NCBI GenBank assembly: GCA_039881045.1
Contig: JAYWVB010000050.1
Coordinates: 186,001 to 250,000, forward strand
DNA: 64,000 nt
Reading direction: 5' to 3'
Origin: Chaetomium olivaceum
Lineage: Eukaryota; Ascomycota; Sordariomycetes; Sordariales; Chaetomiaceae
Both the position numbers and the translations under genes were made by a program. A model generated the notes under the pieces. It was not told the origin of the DNA. It worked only from the letters and a program-made list of their open reading frames with translations, and ran no database searches. Positions 23,850-34,830 of the stretch are shown here, piece by piece (the first letter of the stretch is position 1; every line of letters begins with the position of its first letter).

Positions 23850-24260
23850 CCTTGGCTGCCGCGGTCTTCGTCAAACTAGAGTATCGGTTCCTCCCCGGTT
23901 CACTACTGTAGGTTTCCCCGGTAGGTACTCAGGTTCAGCGCGATGTAGTGCATTCCAGTCCAGCAAGTGGCGGTCCCCATACCAATCCTTGCTTCAGTCT
24001 TCGTCCTGCGATGGTCTTCACGCACGGGACCTCAACATGAATATTCTTGTTGACGGGTACGGGAGAGTGAGTGGGGTCGTCGACTAGGAGAACACCGATT
24101 AGTTTTCGGAGTATTGGGACTATACCAAGGCTTTTTTCGTGACCAGACACAACCCGCAGTAGCTCCAGATGGTCGAGGGGATAGTATTTCGTCACTTCAG
24201 GGACTTTCAACGGGAGATGGCGGTGAAGAAAGAGCTTTGGGACTATTGTTTTTGAGATGT
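23850..24260 (+). pseudogene. APH-family (aminoglycoside phosphotransferase-like) kinase relic
   Basis: The plus strand encodes DLNMNILVDGYGRVSGVVD, the Brenner-type catalytic loop and metal-binding segment of fungal APH/choline-kinase-like proteins (normally HGDLNxxN..DxxTGxVxxVxDW). Here His-Gly-Asp has become HARD. The Trp codon after VVD is TAG, ENTD follows, then a second TAG, then FSEYWDYTKAFF, which again fits the family. TGG to TAG is the change expected from RIP (C to T in a CpA on the other strand). No start or N-lobe can be followed. This is a dead fragment. Confidence 0.6.
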
Positions 24261-24579
24261 ATGTCCTGCTCGTTTGTCTCTCTGAGTCTTTGCGATATAC
24301 CTTATTATCGCATACCAAGCTCCCAACTCCTTCTGCAAGGCAGTAACGGCCCCCAGCCCCCAAAAGGTTTGTCCTGCGAATGAACCTGTGTAACATTGCA
24401 TGGGTGAGTGGCGCAGCCTCCGAATTAGCCCACGGCAATACACACAAAAGCTGCGTATTTCCCACCAGACGTGATTATCCCTTGATTTCTTCAAGTTGAC
24501 TACTCTGAAATTCACTACTCTGCGGATCAACCGACCGGCCTCTCCGAGTTGTGCCACCTACCTATCACCAACCGCGGAA

Positions 24580-26769
24580 ATGAATGTAGCATTATGCGAT
24601 TTTTGCAAACCACTCTTCGAAGGAGATGTTCTTGACAAAGAACAGGTTGAGGCCCAGGTTCGGGAAATACCTCCCAAACATGGCCACCGGCACCACGACA
24701 GCGTACGGGACCTAGTGGAATGTGGGCAGACTCGGTGTCTTCTCTGTGCGGCGCTTTGGGCTGCGGTACGACCACAACAAGTCAAAGACAAGTGGTTAAA
24801 AACGGACACGATGCAGCAGATGTATCCAAATATTTGGGTAGCGGTCAACCTCGATTCCACGCTCATCATAGAGCCCGAGGAAGGCCGTCGTACTTTCACA
24901 TTGAGGATTGTGTCGACATGGGTTAGAACCACGAACGAGGCGACCCTCATTTTCTACGGTGCGTTGAAATACTGTTGGGGTTCCCTTGACTTCATCGACG
25001 TCTGATTTGTGTTGTTATATGCGGTAGAGGAGCCGGATTGTCAACACCTCGAACGCCAGTTGCTTCCCACGCCTAGGGGAGAGCTCGAATCTACGGCATC
25101 TACGCGCTCCATGGAATGGGTACGGAACATGATACGGGAATGTACCTCAAGCCATCAGAGATGCAACGACACACCCGCCTCATGGCTGCCGACCAGGCTC
25201 ATCCATTTGGGCGGGCGAACCCAACCGCCACGCGTAGTGGAAACAGCAGAGATCTCTCTGGGGCCGGATAGGTCGCCGGCAATCAAGTACACGACACTCA
25301 GCCACTGCTGGGGGACTGTTGACACCTTTAAGCTGACGAGCAAGAACCGGAGCGACTTATACGAGGGAATTCAACCGAGCACAATCCCAAAAACGTACGC
25401 AGAGGCTATGGAGACTACCAGAGCTCTCGGCTTGGAGTATATCTGGATCGATTCCTTATGTATTGTTCAAGAGGATCCAGGAGACTGGCAACACGAATGC
25501 GCCCAGATGGCTGAGGTCTACCGGCATGGTTACTGCAATATCGCGGCCCTAGAAGCTACTGATAGCCATGGTGGCTGCTTTCGCCAAAGGGACCCGGCAC
25601 ATCTTGCTTCGGTCATTGTCGAGACTAAGTGGAAGGGTCAAGACCGCCGTCTCTGGGTATGTGGACCTTTTTCGGATCGCCATAGGATCGCTGACGAAAT
25701 TGACAACTCGCCTCTTCATCGACGTGCTTGGGTTCTGCAGGAGCGTCACATGACGCCACGGAATCTCCATTTCGGACAGAAGGCAATATTCTGGGAATGT
25801 AGGACCGTGACGGGATGCGAATCCGGCGATCCTGTCAAAGTTGGTTCCCTGTTCGCTATTAGACCTCGAGACGACGAGCAACTTCCCACGGGTGGAGTTC
25901 ACTATACGCTATGGATATGGAGCGAAATTCTTGAGCAGTATACAAATGCGGCGCTCACTTTTCAGAGCGACAAATTCATTGCTATCTCGGCGTTGGCCCG
26001 TGAAACGCAACTGATATTAAGCTCTGGGACAAGCTCGAAAGTCGAATATCTCGCTGGCCTCTGGAAAGTCGTTATCGAGCATCAGCTCATGTGGGTTTCG
26101 AAGTCCCCCAAGACAACAACGCGGATCTCGGAAAGTGATCAGTTGACGGCACCGTCATGGTCGTGGGCCTCGCTCAACGGCCCTGTGTACCTGTTCGCTC
26201 TTCCGTGGATTTACGAATCTTACATGGTCGTGGCCCGGGTACTTCGTCATACCGTTGTACCGAGATTCGGAGACCCGTTCTTTGGTCCTGCGATTGGATC
26301 AAAAAGCGTCCTTGAGATCAACGGGCTGTGCTGGAGACTCGCAAGTGTAAGGGGCAATAGAAAACGTCGCCACGCGTTGGAGCGACCAGAGTTCGACCTT
26401 CGCTGGGATACCAGGTATCGCTCGTCGCGCATAGGAACCGCTAGCTTCTTACTACCGGTTCTCATTGATCAGTCAGGAGATCCAAGGCTCGCGGATATCC
26501 TCCAAGGTCTGATTCTTCATAAAACTGATCAGCCAGCAACGAGGTCATTTCAAAGGGTTGGTACGTTTGTAATGCGCCTCCGGCGTACTGATCAAGCTGC
26601 TCCCTTCAAGAGCTGGAGAGAAAGGCGTGACAGGTGCCTTGAGCTGTGCTTGGAGCAAAACATTGTGTGGCCGAGCCAATATGATGACTGGCCGTTACTA
26701 TGTAGAACTACGCCCTTTCACAAGGTCTGGGCTAAAGCAACAGCGCATCGGACCATCTTCCTGGAGTGA
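24580..26769 (+). CDS. HET-domain (heterokaryon incompatibility) protein
   Basis: Two exons (24580-24958 and 25028-26769) flank a 69-nt intron (GTGCGT..GGTAG). The product is about 706 residues. The start is the ATG at 24580; an in-frame ATG at 24496 is an alternative. A Cys-containing N-terminal region (CDFCKPLF, CGQTRCLLC) precedes the HET domain. That domain starts at residue ~214 with YTTLSHCWG, then IPKTYAEAMETTRALGLEYIWIDSLCIVQ, and later HRRAWVLQERHMTPRNLHF and APSWSWASLNG. HET proteins can trigger regulated cell death in non-self recognition between fused hyphae; whether this one does is unknown. The frame is intact. It sits just downstream of a kinase relic, typical of a fast-evolving region. 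Confidence 0.9.
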
Positions 26770-27024
26770 TGTGGATCGTATGAGGTATCACTGTGGGGCA
26801 TAAAGAGGCTGCAAACTCCTTCAAAAAGCGCTGTTGAGGGGATGGGGGGGAGGGTGGGTAATTGCCTTACCATGATTCGGAAACGCACTATGGTTCAACC
26901 TTTTGACTGGTAGCTACATTGAAGATGCTGTCCACACTTGTTACTGAACATTTGAAATGTTGCTTGTGCTAGCACATCTAAGCGCCCACGCCTTGGCCAG
27001 TCTCCGCGTCAAACACGGCACCAC

Positions 27025-27772
27025 TTACTGCAGGGTGATAGACGCCGACCCACTGCTCCCCGGACCCCCAGTCGCCGTATAGCCCTCCGTCGCCATGATA
27101 ACATAATCATGGTTGCCCAGCCGCATGCCCACCTTAGCCCACTCATTAAAATGGTTCTGTGTGGTCACCGTGCCACCGACGCGCTGCTCCTTGCGCACCG
27201 ACCAGTACTGCTGGAAGGTGCGGGTGCCCTCGATGGAGGGCTTGTTGACGCGCGTGCTGCTGAAGATCTCGTAGTCGCCTTCGGCCGTGCTGAAGTTGCC
27301 CTTGGACGTCCACGGCTCGTTGGGCGCCAGGTCCGCGTGCGCGTCGATGATGTAGTATTCGATCAGCGGGTTGCGCGTCCACCCGTACACGGCCAGGTAG
27401 CCCGGGCCCGTGGCGTTGTAGGTGCCGGTGTACTTGATGGCTCTGTTGTGCGGTTGTGGGTGGTTAGCATGATGAGTTGGGGTGGGATTCAGGGGTTATG
27501 GGGAAGGGTTGTTTCTGTCCTCACCGGTTGCCTCCATAGCTCCAGCCCTTGCCGCACACAAACCCGCCCTTGCTGTTCCAGTTGGCCGTGTAGGAACCGC
27601 CGTTGCCGTTTTGGCAGCGGATGTTACTACCTCCCTCGGACCAGTTCTGGAAGTAGTAGCCGCCCTGACGAGGGTTAAGGGTGTTCTCGGTTTGGGTTTG
27701 GGGCCCCGGCAAGGGACCAGCGAGCACACTCGGTGCCACAAGGCTAGCCGCGAGCAGTGAAAACTTGACCAT
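27025..27772 (-). CDS. GH11 endo-1,4-beta-xylanase (secreted)
   Basis: Two exons (27525-27772 and 27025-27442) flank an 82-nt intron (GTGAGG..CAACAG, branch CTAAC). The product is 221 residues. The start is the ATG at 27772, beginning a signal peptide (MVKFSLLAASLVAPSVLAGP); a further in-frame codon at 27820 would place leader sequence before it and is not preferred. Family 11 jelly-roll motifs are clear: GGYYFQNWSEGG, NPLIEYYIID with nucleophile Glu 111, and MATEGYTATG with acid/base Glu 202. The protein ends at the catalytic domain (SGSASITLQ) without a carbohydrate-binding module. It hydrolyses internal beta-1,4 bonds of xylan outside the cell. The frame and both catalytic residues are intact. 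Confidence 0.95.
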
Positions 27773-27853
27773 GGTGTCCCAAAGGTGGAAGAAACTGGTG
27801 TCGTTGAGCTGAGGAGCCATGGACCCGGTTCAGGTGCTGAGATGCCGCTTTCT

Positions 27854-27859
27854 TATATA
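27854..27859 (-). promoter_or_regulatory. TATA box of the xylanase gene
   Basis: TATATA lies about 80 bases before the ATG at 27772, in the right orientation, a usual spacing for filamentous-fungal cellulase and xylanase genes. Confidence 0.5.
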
Positions 27860-28072
27860 CCCAAACAACATTCGATGTTGGGTTACACTGGTAGACATAC
27901 ACAGCCCTGACGATCCATGCGTTTTCATGACCTAGACCGCCAAGAATAGATGATATTTTCCCGGGCGGCTTTGCATCGTGGGGTTGTATGCTTGTGATCC
28001 AATACTAGGCCAACACAAACAGACTGGTGATGGCAGAGGACCGTGAACAATGTTATCCCTCGGTCATGATAT

Positions 28073-28078
28073 TTAGCC
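28073..28078 (-). promoter_or_regulatory. Candidate XlnR/XYR1 site (GGCTAA)
   Basis: GGCTAA, the core site of the fungal xylanase activator XlnR/XYR1, lies about 300 bases upstream of the xylanase start on the coding strand. A six-base match is weak on its own; the neighbouring xylanase gene raises its value. Confidence 0.35.
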
Positions 28079-28865
28079 TGAAGAAGGCGAGCTTTGAAAG
28101 AGTCCTTTCCGTAGGACCGACCTTACTAATTTTAGGGAAACTGTGTAGAATAGCATCAGATGCCGGCTGGCCCCAGAAGCTCATCAAGCTGTGTCTTTAA
28201 ACGGTTAAGGTGGTTAATAAGTCCCCGACTTTGCGGGGTATTAATCCCGGCCACTGCCGACAGCATTTATTCCGGGGAAGGTCACATTGCTGGACAGCTG
28301 CATCTATATATCCAACCCCTGAACGCCGTTTACGTTGAGCGAGAGAGCTCTTGGCGTTGATGCAACTCGACTTCATTCAGTGGTCGAGCGGCTATTGGTG
28401 TGTCTACTATAGCCGGCGTAGGATCTGGCGGCCCCATGGCCTCCCTGCCCAGAATACACCGTTGCGCCCGTTCCACATCCCACTGCAGCCAACCTGAGCT
28501 TGTCGAACACTAGCTAGCTGAGACCGCTTTCAAGCTTGTCTCTCCCATGTTTTGGGTAGTGCTAGGTGATTGTTTAGAGTGAACTTGGGGGGTTACTTGT
28601 ATGCTCTGTCAAGGGCCCGGCACTTTTGAGACCTTAGTAGCCCTCGATGAAGTCAACATTCACTACCTCTGAGTGGCAACAAGGATACTGACGGACATGG
28701 CTAAGACGAGACGAACGTCGATAGACAACAGACAACTACAGTTTTCACAAGACTATGACGCCCTCGATATTGATTTAGGTAGGTAATTATCAAAGCAGTC
28801 GGGTAAATCTAGGCGTCGGATGAAATCGTCCTTTTCCCTACATCCTGCTCCCTTGCGAGGAAACT

Positions 28866-30713
28866 TTATTCAAGGCAATACTCTTTAATGAGTTTCTCAG
28901 CACACGTGGCACCGGTGATATCTGCGTAAGTTTTCAGTCAGTGTCTACCCATACATCAAACCAACATCGCTCCAAAGGGACGGGAACTTACAAGCAACGG
29001 CTTGCACATGGCAACTCGCCAGCACCGGAACGACACTCATATCCGCCACGCGCAGACCCTTGATTCCTTTCAAGCGGAAATCGCTGTCCACCGCCGCGCC
29101 GGAATCATCCGGCTTGCCCATCTTGACGGAGCCGGTCATATGCCAACTAGACCCGAACGTCTGCGCCAAGTAGGCAAGCAAGTCCTCATCCCTCCGACTT
29201 GGGAGCCGCGAGGGTGGACACCGTGTCCTTGGCGTACGCTTCGGTCCGGGTGAAGCGCAGGGCTTCACGGAGCGAAACAATGGCGGCGCGGCGATCGAAG
29301 GGATGGCTGAAGAACTTGGGGTCGAAGAGGAGGGGCACGTTGGGATCCGAGGATTGCAGCCTTGCGGTTCCCCGGCCTTGGGCGTTGTATGGGAAGACCA
29401 GGAGGCAGGAGTAGCTGAGATCTTCGCTGCGGAAGTTGGGCAGGAACCAGTGGATGGGGAAGTGCGTGAGCATCTCGAAATGTGGCACCGTTTCAGAGTT
29501 GAGATACTTTTGCTCCTCAGCGGGGAGCGCCTTGAACTCGGGCGACGAAACGAGCTCTTCCGACTTGAAGAACCCGATGCCCATCTCGGTGGCAAATTTG
29601 GTCCACAGGCCTGTGCCGGTCTTCTTCCACTCCTCGAGCGCGGCATCCATCACCGCCTGGTCGCCATAGAAGCCAGCGCGAGCCGTGCTCTCCGGTGTGC
29701 GGGTGTAAACGAGCGGGCAGAACCCATGGTCGCGGAGGCCTTGGCCGATGGGCGGACAAGGGTGAACAACAGGGATGTTGTATTCTTCGAGATGCTCCTT
29801 TGGTCCAATCCCGGAGTGCATGAGGATTCGCGGAGTGTCGAGTGAGCCCGCCGACAAGATGACTTCCTTGGAAGCCAAATACCGCTTCCCGTTCGACTCA
29901 ACGCCCACAGCCTTTTTGCCTTCCAACAACACTCGCTGCACCGGTGACTCCGTCACGATGGTGAGGTTCTCAGGACGCGGTACCAGCAAATCCTGCGAGG
30001 TGGAACGCCGCCCTTTATGTGCCGAGCTGATCAGCAAAGACATGCCGATTGGGTTGCCCGAGTTGTGGTCGGGATTCAATGGGTACCCTGCCTGTTCGAA
30101 GGCGTCGATCATGGTCACGACGTCGGTCTCACACCCGGCCGGGAACCCAACGTGAAGGAGTCCAGACGAGCCATGGTCTGATGCTTTTGCCGCCGCGTAC
30201 TTGCTGCTAATGCTTTCGGGGAGGGTGGTGTGGAAGTTCTCGAGGCGTTTAAGGCGTGCCTGGACGGGTTCCCAACGGAAGGCATCATCCTCCACGATGC
30301 GTGCCCACTCCTCGTAATCGTCGCGAGCGCCAATAGTGAAGACGCCGAAGTTGATGGCGCTGGACCCACCGAGACCAATTCCCCTGGAGTAGTCAAGCTC
30401 GCGGTTGTCGCAGTTTGCTTGGGGCGTGGTCTTGTAGCCCCAGTTCATGTCCTTATTCGTGAAAGTGAGCCAGCGTTGCCCGTCGACTCGAAGGTTTGGG
30501 TCTGCATTTGTGCCGCCGGCTTCGAGCAAGAGGACGGTAGGCTTCTTCGGGGAATGGGCCAAACCGTGTGCAAGTGCACAGCCCGCGGGTCCGCCTGGTT
30601 GCCATGGGGTGGTTAGCTTAGCATCCCCCCCACAAAGCCACCTCGGTTAGACACACGGACAAAAGGAGGGGTCACGTACTCCCGACGACCACAAAGTCAT
30701 AGTGAGATGCCAT
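28866..30713 (-). CDS. GMC oxidoreductase (FAD), aryl-alcohol/choline dehydrogenase-like; one frame break
   Basis: Exon 1 (30680-30713) encodes MASHYDFVVVG. After an 85-nt intron, exon 2 (28992-30594) completes the FAD-binding turn (VVGSGPAGC). A 70-nt intron then leads to the last exon (28866-28921), ending EKLIKEYCLE. The GMC signatures are present: the FAD motif, GIGLGGSSAINFG (signature 1), GSLDTPRILMHSGIG (signature 2), the catalytic His in SSWHMTGSVKMG and the second active-site region ASCHVQA. No signal peptide is seen, so it is probably intracellular. The frame breaks once near 29185, where a GGG run appears one base too long between TLAAPKS and DEDLLAYL; with that corrected the enzyme is about 563 residues. 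It oxidises an alcohol with FAD; the substrate is unknown. Proximity to the xylanase hints at biomass use. Confidence 0.85.
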
Positions 30714-31496
30714 TTTAGTACGAACGCCGGTACTGGTCCCGTTGATAGGCAGAAATCAGTGCTTTTTTTGAGCAGAAATCGTTGTATGGTAGGAGGCAGG
30801 ATCGTGGCTGACGAAACGGCTTGCAACGCTTGTTTGGGGTCAGACAAGGGGAGAACGTGGAAGAACGATTTAAAGCCTAACTTGGCAAAAAGCAAATGGG
30901 TACTGAGTAAGACCTCGGCGGGTTCGGTCGCATTGTTAGGGCCGGAGAATACCGACGTCCCTGCCCAAGCCCATCATTCAGCTCACCGCCGAACATCCGC
31001 GGAATATTCCCCTGTTTGAGGTTAGTTCGGCCATGTGGCGAGCCAGAGCTGTACAAATAAGGTTGGTATGGAGTTTTCAGTACCCCAGGTTTTGCTTTGT
31101 TCGGTCGAACGCTTCGAGATGGCACCATGGTCAAGGGGTTCTTGCCACCCCCTGCCTAGACTCACCACAATAGACGAGCCAGCCACGGTTTCTCAAAATG
31201 CATATTTGCGGAGTCGAGGCCAATCTTGCCTGGTTGCAGTTCGCAAGTGCACCCGCACAAAAAAAATTTGTTCATGAGGATCAGCGAGTAATAGCACAGC
31301 GAGCAGGTTTGACCCATCTTGGCTTGCCTTTTAGCTTGCATCAAGCTCATACTTGATTAGAATCGTTTGACCCAACGTCTGGAAGCCGTGGAAAATGGTT
31401 CTGCATGACTCCATCTTGTGCTACCCGTTGTTGCCGTTGTCTTAACCGTTCCCCACCGCAGCACCGAGAACCAGCAGTACGGTTTTGGGTTTCACC
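30714..31496. other. Divergent promoter region
   Basis: This ~780-base stretch separates the GMC gene (minus) from the rhodopsin-domain gene (plus). It should carry both promoters. No coding or repeat signal was seen. Confidence 0.55.
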
Positions 31497-32950
31497 ATGT
31501 CTGGGAACGTCGAAGCCTTCACCCTCCTCTCATTGGTCGTGGTCATCATCGTTCTCCGGACCGGCGTCCGCTTGAAAAGTGTCGGGCTGCGGGGGTTGCA
31601 TCTTGACGATTACCTCATGCCCCTTGCTGGTGTAAGTAAACCGCCGTTTCGCAACAACCGCGCCTCTCTGCCTCACCTAACCCCCGACAGATACTCTGCA
31701 TCATCGACTTGGTGGCGGCGATTTATGTCGTGGTCAAGGCCAATGGCTTGACCAACAGTTACATGACCAGCGAGGAGCGGGCCTCTCTTTCTCCCGACTC
31801 GGAGGAATACGCGCACCGTGTTTTGGGATCCAAGATTCAGGTTTTTGGCTGGACCCTCTACGCTGCCAGCCTTTGGTGCATCAAAGCATGCGTGGCCATC
31901 TTTTACTCGAGACTGACGTGAGTGAATTCGGTCCCAAGTGTTGCCCCCCTAATTACCTGTTACATTCTCTAATTCATGAGACAGTGCAAACCTGGCCAGC
32001 TTGAAAATCCGAGTTTATATCGCATATGTGTTCATTGGTGTGACTTGGGTAATCACAACTTGCCTCCTTCTATTTGGCTGTTGGCCCATGTCAAAGTACT
32101 GGCAGATCAACCCAGACCCCGGGAGTACGTTTGTCTCGTCCGACATGGAGCCTCAAGATTCAATATTGACATCCCTTGCAGTTTGTCAGCCTACCAATTC
32201 CAAACTTTACGTTCTGTCTGTTATGATCCCTGATATTCTGACGGACGTGTACTTGCTGTCTATCCCTCTGCCGGTATGTCGCATTGCTCAATCAATTTCC
32301 TGCACCGAGCGTCGCTAACATCAACTTCGACCAGCTTCTCTGGGCTGTAAACATCAGCTTGAAAAAGAAGATCTCGTTGACTCTCCTTTTCTCTGGAGTG
32401 CTCTTTGTGATTGTGGCAGCCATTATCCGTGGAGTTGTGATCCTTAACGTAAGCTGCCCCCACCTGTCCCGCCCAGCAGAGAGGAATGGAAAGCTTACAG
32501 GCGTGTTTATTGCAGTCCGGTCCCGAGGGAGCTGTTTCTGGCAGCGAATGGGCGATCCGCGAGGAATTCGTCTCCATTGTTGTTTCTAATCTGCCCATCC
32601 TGCACTCGCCCATCCGAGCCTTCTGCAGCAAGATCGGACTCAGTGCTCTATTCTCCACACACAACACCAATAACAATACGCCCTTCGAAGGTAGAACGAT
32701 TGGTGGAGGTGGAGGTGGAGGCAGCTATCCACTCCGGAGGTCCAACAAAGATCCGCATGGCACCGTGACGGCCTGGGGGAGTGATGAACAGATCTTGTGC
32801 GAAAATGGCATGCAGAATCCGGCCAAAGACATTGTTGTAGCACGGGAAATCGCGGTCGAGTCCGAGGCCGGATCGGTCAAGGGGCCGACTGGATGGACTG
32901 CATCAGCAGCGAGTGGCTGGAACACTGAACCGAGGTCAAGGGGAGGTTAA
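31497..32950 (+). CDS. Seven-TM rhodopsin-domain (PTH11/SAT4-like) integral membrane protein
   Basis: Five exons are inferred: 31497-31631, 31691-31917, 31985-32273, 32335-32448 and 32516-32950. All introns are 59-67 nt with GT..AG ends; the product is about 399 residues. The fungal rhodopsin-domain layout is clear: helix 1 followed by LHLDDYLMPLAG, helix 2 with a long loop (TSEERASLSPDSEE), VFGWTLYAASLWCIKACVAIFYSRLT, helices 4 to 6, LCVNP-like LLWAVNISLKKKISLTLLFSG, and a last helix before SEWAIREEFVSIVVSNLPILHSPIRAF. A Gly-rich, polar cytosolic tail of ~100 residues follows. These proteins resemble the PTH11 receptor group, but this one lacks a CFEM domain. It is probably a plasma-membrane sensor; the ligand is unknown. 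Confidence 0.87.
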
Positions 32951-33953
32951 TGCAGAGGAGTTCGTAGTGCAATTGATGCCGTTGTCCCTTTCCGCTATCT
33001 CGTGTCTCCGTCTACTTTCCCCAGTTGCTTTCTACTGGGTTATTACTGCCTCTGGTGTCATGGAAGGCTACTTCCGTCAACACCATGTTCAATTTGACCC
33101 CAACATGGCCCCTCGTTCTGACCATACTGGTTGGGTTTACTTAATAAGGAGAATCAAAAGAGACGACTCTTCCAGCGGTAAACACCAAGCATCTAATCGC
33201 GGGTGCATAACGCAGAAGACATCACCGATGGTTCTAACATGTTGGTACTCGTTGATCCAAGGCCCCTGGCACCCGCATCTCGAACCTCGAAGTGGTACCA
33301 GCCAATGCTATGAAGGGCCGAAGGAGTGAACACCATGATCATGTTGCCATTTCACTTTAGCCGAACGTACACGCCCGAATCTTGGTAGAATATCGGCTGA
33401 GCCCTTTTCGTCCGCTCCGGCGGCGTTACGCAACCGCACCAACCACTGTCGGTGAATTCATATTACATAGTCTTGTGTCACTCTGCCGAGAAACATGGCT
33501 TGATCCAACAACTGAACACGTTGTTCCCCTGTCGCTACCTAACTTGCCTTGGTAAGCTCGAGAACGCATCCAAGCGAGGGTCGGGGACCTGGGGTGATGA
33601 TCGACGGCCTTCGAGTCCAGACTGCTGCTTCGCATTGGCGATGTGGTGATGGATTGCTGCTTTTTCCTTAGTGCATTGCGCACTTGAGACATGGGCGTCC
33701 CGAGGGCCTGGTTTGCGGCTCAGGATCTGCGATTGTCTTAACTCTGGGAAACGCGGGGAAGCTGAAGTCTGGATGAAAACGAATGCTAGCCAGTCCGGAA
33801 GAGGCGAGCGTGTAGACGATCTTCCTTCCTTTTTGCACATTTATATTTGTGCACCCTTAACTTCCCGTTGATATCTCCCTCCCCGGCCCGACTTGACCCT
33901 GACCTGTGAAGCAAAAAGGAAACGAGGTGGTCCCCGATGGAAAAAGATAGAGA
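32951..33953. other. Intergenic spacer
   Basis: This lies between the rhodopsin-domain gene and tRNA-Glu. It holds several short open frames on both strands without family motifs. No repeat was seen. Confidence 0.55.
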
Positions 33954-34045
33954 CTCGGATACCGGGAGTCGAACCCGGGGCTGTTGAGAGAGCAGTCGCT
34001 CCTAAGAAGTGAGAGTCAACGATGTTACCGCTACACCATACCCGA
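33954..34045 (-). tRNA. tRNA-Glu (CTC) with a 21-nt intron
   Basis: Read on the minus strand, the acceptor stem is TCGGGTA paired with TATCCGA. The D stem is GTGT/ACAT, the anticodon stem GTTGA/TCAAC, and the T arm CCGGG-TTCGACT-CCCGG. The anticodon loop is CTCTCA plus C around anticodon CTC, interrupted after position 37 by 21 bases, the canonical site for a nuclear tRNA intron. The discriminator is G. No CCA is encoded, as expected in a nucleus. Confidence 0.92.
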
Positions 34046-34371
34046 TTTGAATCGTGTGTGGTCCCGATTTGTTAGAAACAGGGAAACTGGAATGAGCTTT
34101 TCATTGTGCAAATTTTCGGTGTGGTGGGTCAGGGGTTACTCCTTTTCTCAAACTGGCCAGAGCCATTCCCCCCTCCACTCTTCAGGGGTCACCCCCCACG
34201 GTGGCTTTCACGTCACTCAACCGAACGGCTCCCGCGACGCAACCCCGCGTCGGCGCGGTCAGCACACTCACCGCGACCAGAAAACGTTTAGATCACAGCC
34301 TGGAACACTCACTGTCCACAACCACCACCACGCACTTTCTCAACACCCACAAACCCAGCACATCACCCACA
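34046..34371. other. Upstream region of the GFA gene
   Basis: About 330 bases lie between tRNA-Glu and the GFA start. A CA-rich stretch just before the ATG is typical of fungal 5' leaders. No other feature was seen. Confidence 0.5.
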
Positions 34372-34830
34372 ATGGAAGTAACCTGCGAATGCAAAAACGT
34401 CCATTTCACCACCCCGACCCCCTCCCCACTCAAAGTCTACCACTGCCACTGCATCGAATGCCGCAAGCAATCGGCCTCGGCCTATGGCACGAGCGCCATC
34501 TTCCCCGCGGCGGGCCTCTTCCCGCTCGCCGCCGACCTCGCCTCGAAACTGCGCATCTGGACACGCCCCACCGACTCCGGCGGCAGCATGGACTGTTATT
34601 TTTGTAAGGAGTGCGGCGGGCGCGTGCTGCATCGCATCCGCGATAAGGATGGGACTGAGCGGGATACGGTGAGCATTAAGGGGGGGTTAGTGACGGGGCT
34701 GAATTGGACGGGTGCAGCACATATTTATACAAGGAGTGCTGTGGTCGATGTGCCCAAGGGGGTGGAAACCTGGGAGGCGGCGCCGGGGGAAATGGTTGGG
34801 AGGAGGGAGGGCGAGGATGATAGGTGTTGA
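34372..34830 (+). CDS. GFA / CENP-V-type zinc protein (glutathione-dependent formaldehyde-activating-like)
   Basis: A single exon encodes 152 residues. The start is the ATG at 34372 in a good context (ACAATGGAA); the frame is open further upstream, but that part is low-complexity leader. Zinc-binding cysteines match the GFA fold: C5 and C7 (CEC), C25, C27 and C30 (HCHCIEC), and C78 and C81 (CKEC). A hydrophobic core strand (TSAIFPAAGLF) lies between them. Family members were named for S-hydroxymethylglutathione synthase, yet most fungal ones have no proven reaction, so the substrate is open. It is cytosolic by sequence (no leader, no helix). Confidence 0.85.
   Translation: MEVTCECKNVHFTTPTPSPLKVYHCHCIECRKQSASAYGTSAIFPAAGLFPLAADLASKLRIWTRPTDSGGSMDCYFCKECGGRVLHRIRDKDGTERDTVSIKGGLVTGLNWTGAAHIYTRSAVVDVPKGVETWEAAPGEMVGRREGEDDRC

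Larger units (their letters stand above)
27773..28865. other. Xylanase upstream region and spacer
   Basis: About 1.1 kb separates the xylanase start from the 3' end of the GMC gene. It contains a TATA-like box and a GGCTAA site (listed separately) and GTGGGG at 27978-27983, which matches the CreA/CRE1 consensus SYGGRG. There is no coding signal. Confidence 0.55.

Noticed and set aside
23935..24465. A 176-codon minus-strand open frame overlapping the APH relic
   Set aside because: The opposite strand carries the recognisable kinase motif, so this is its antisense shadow.
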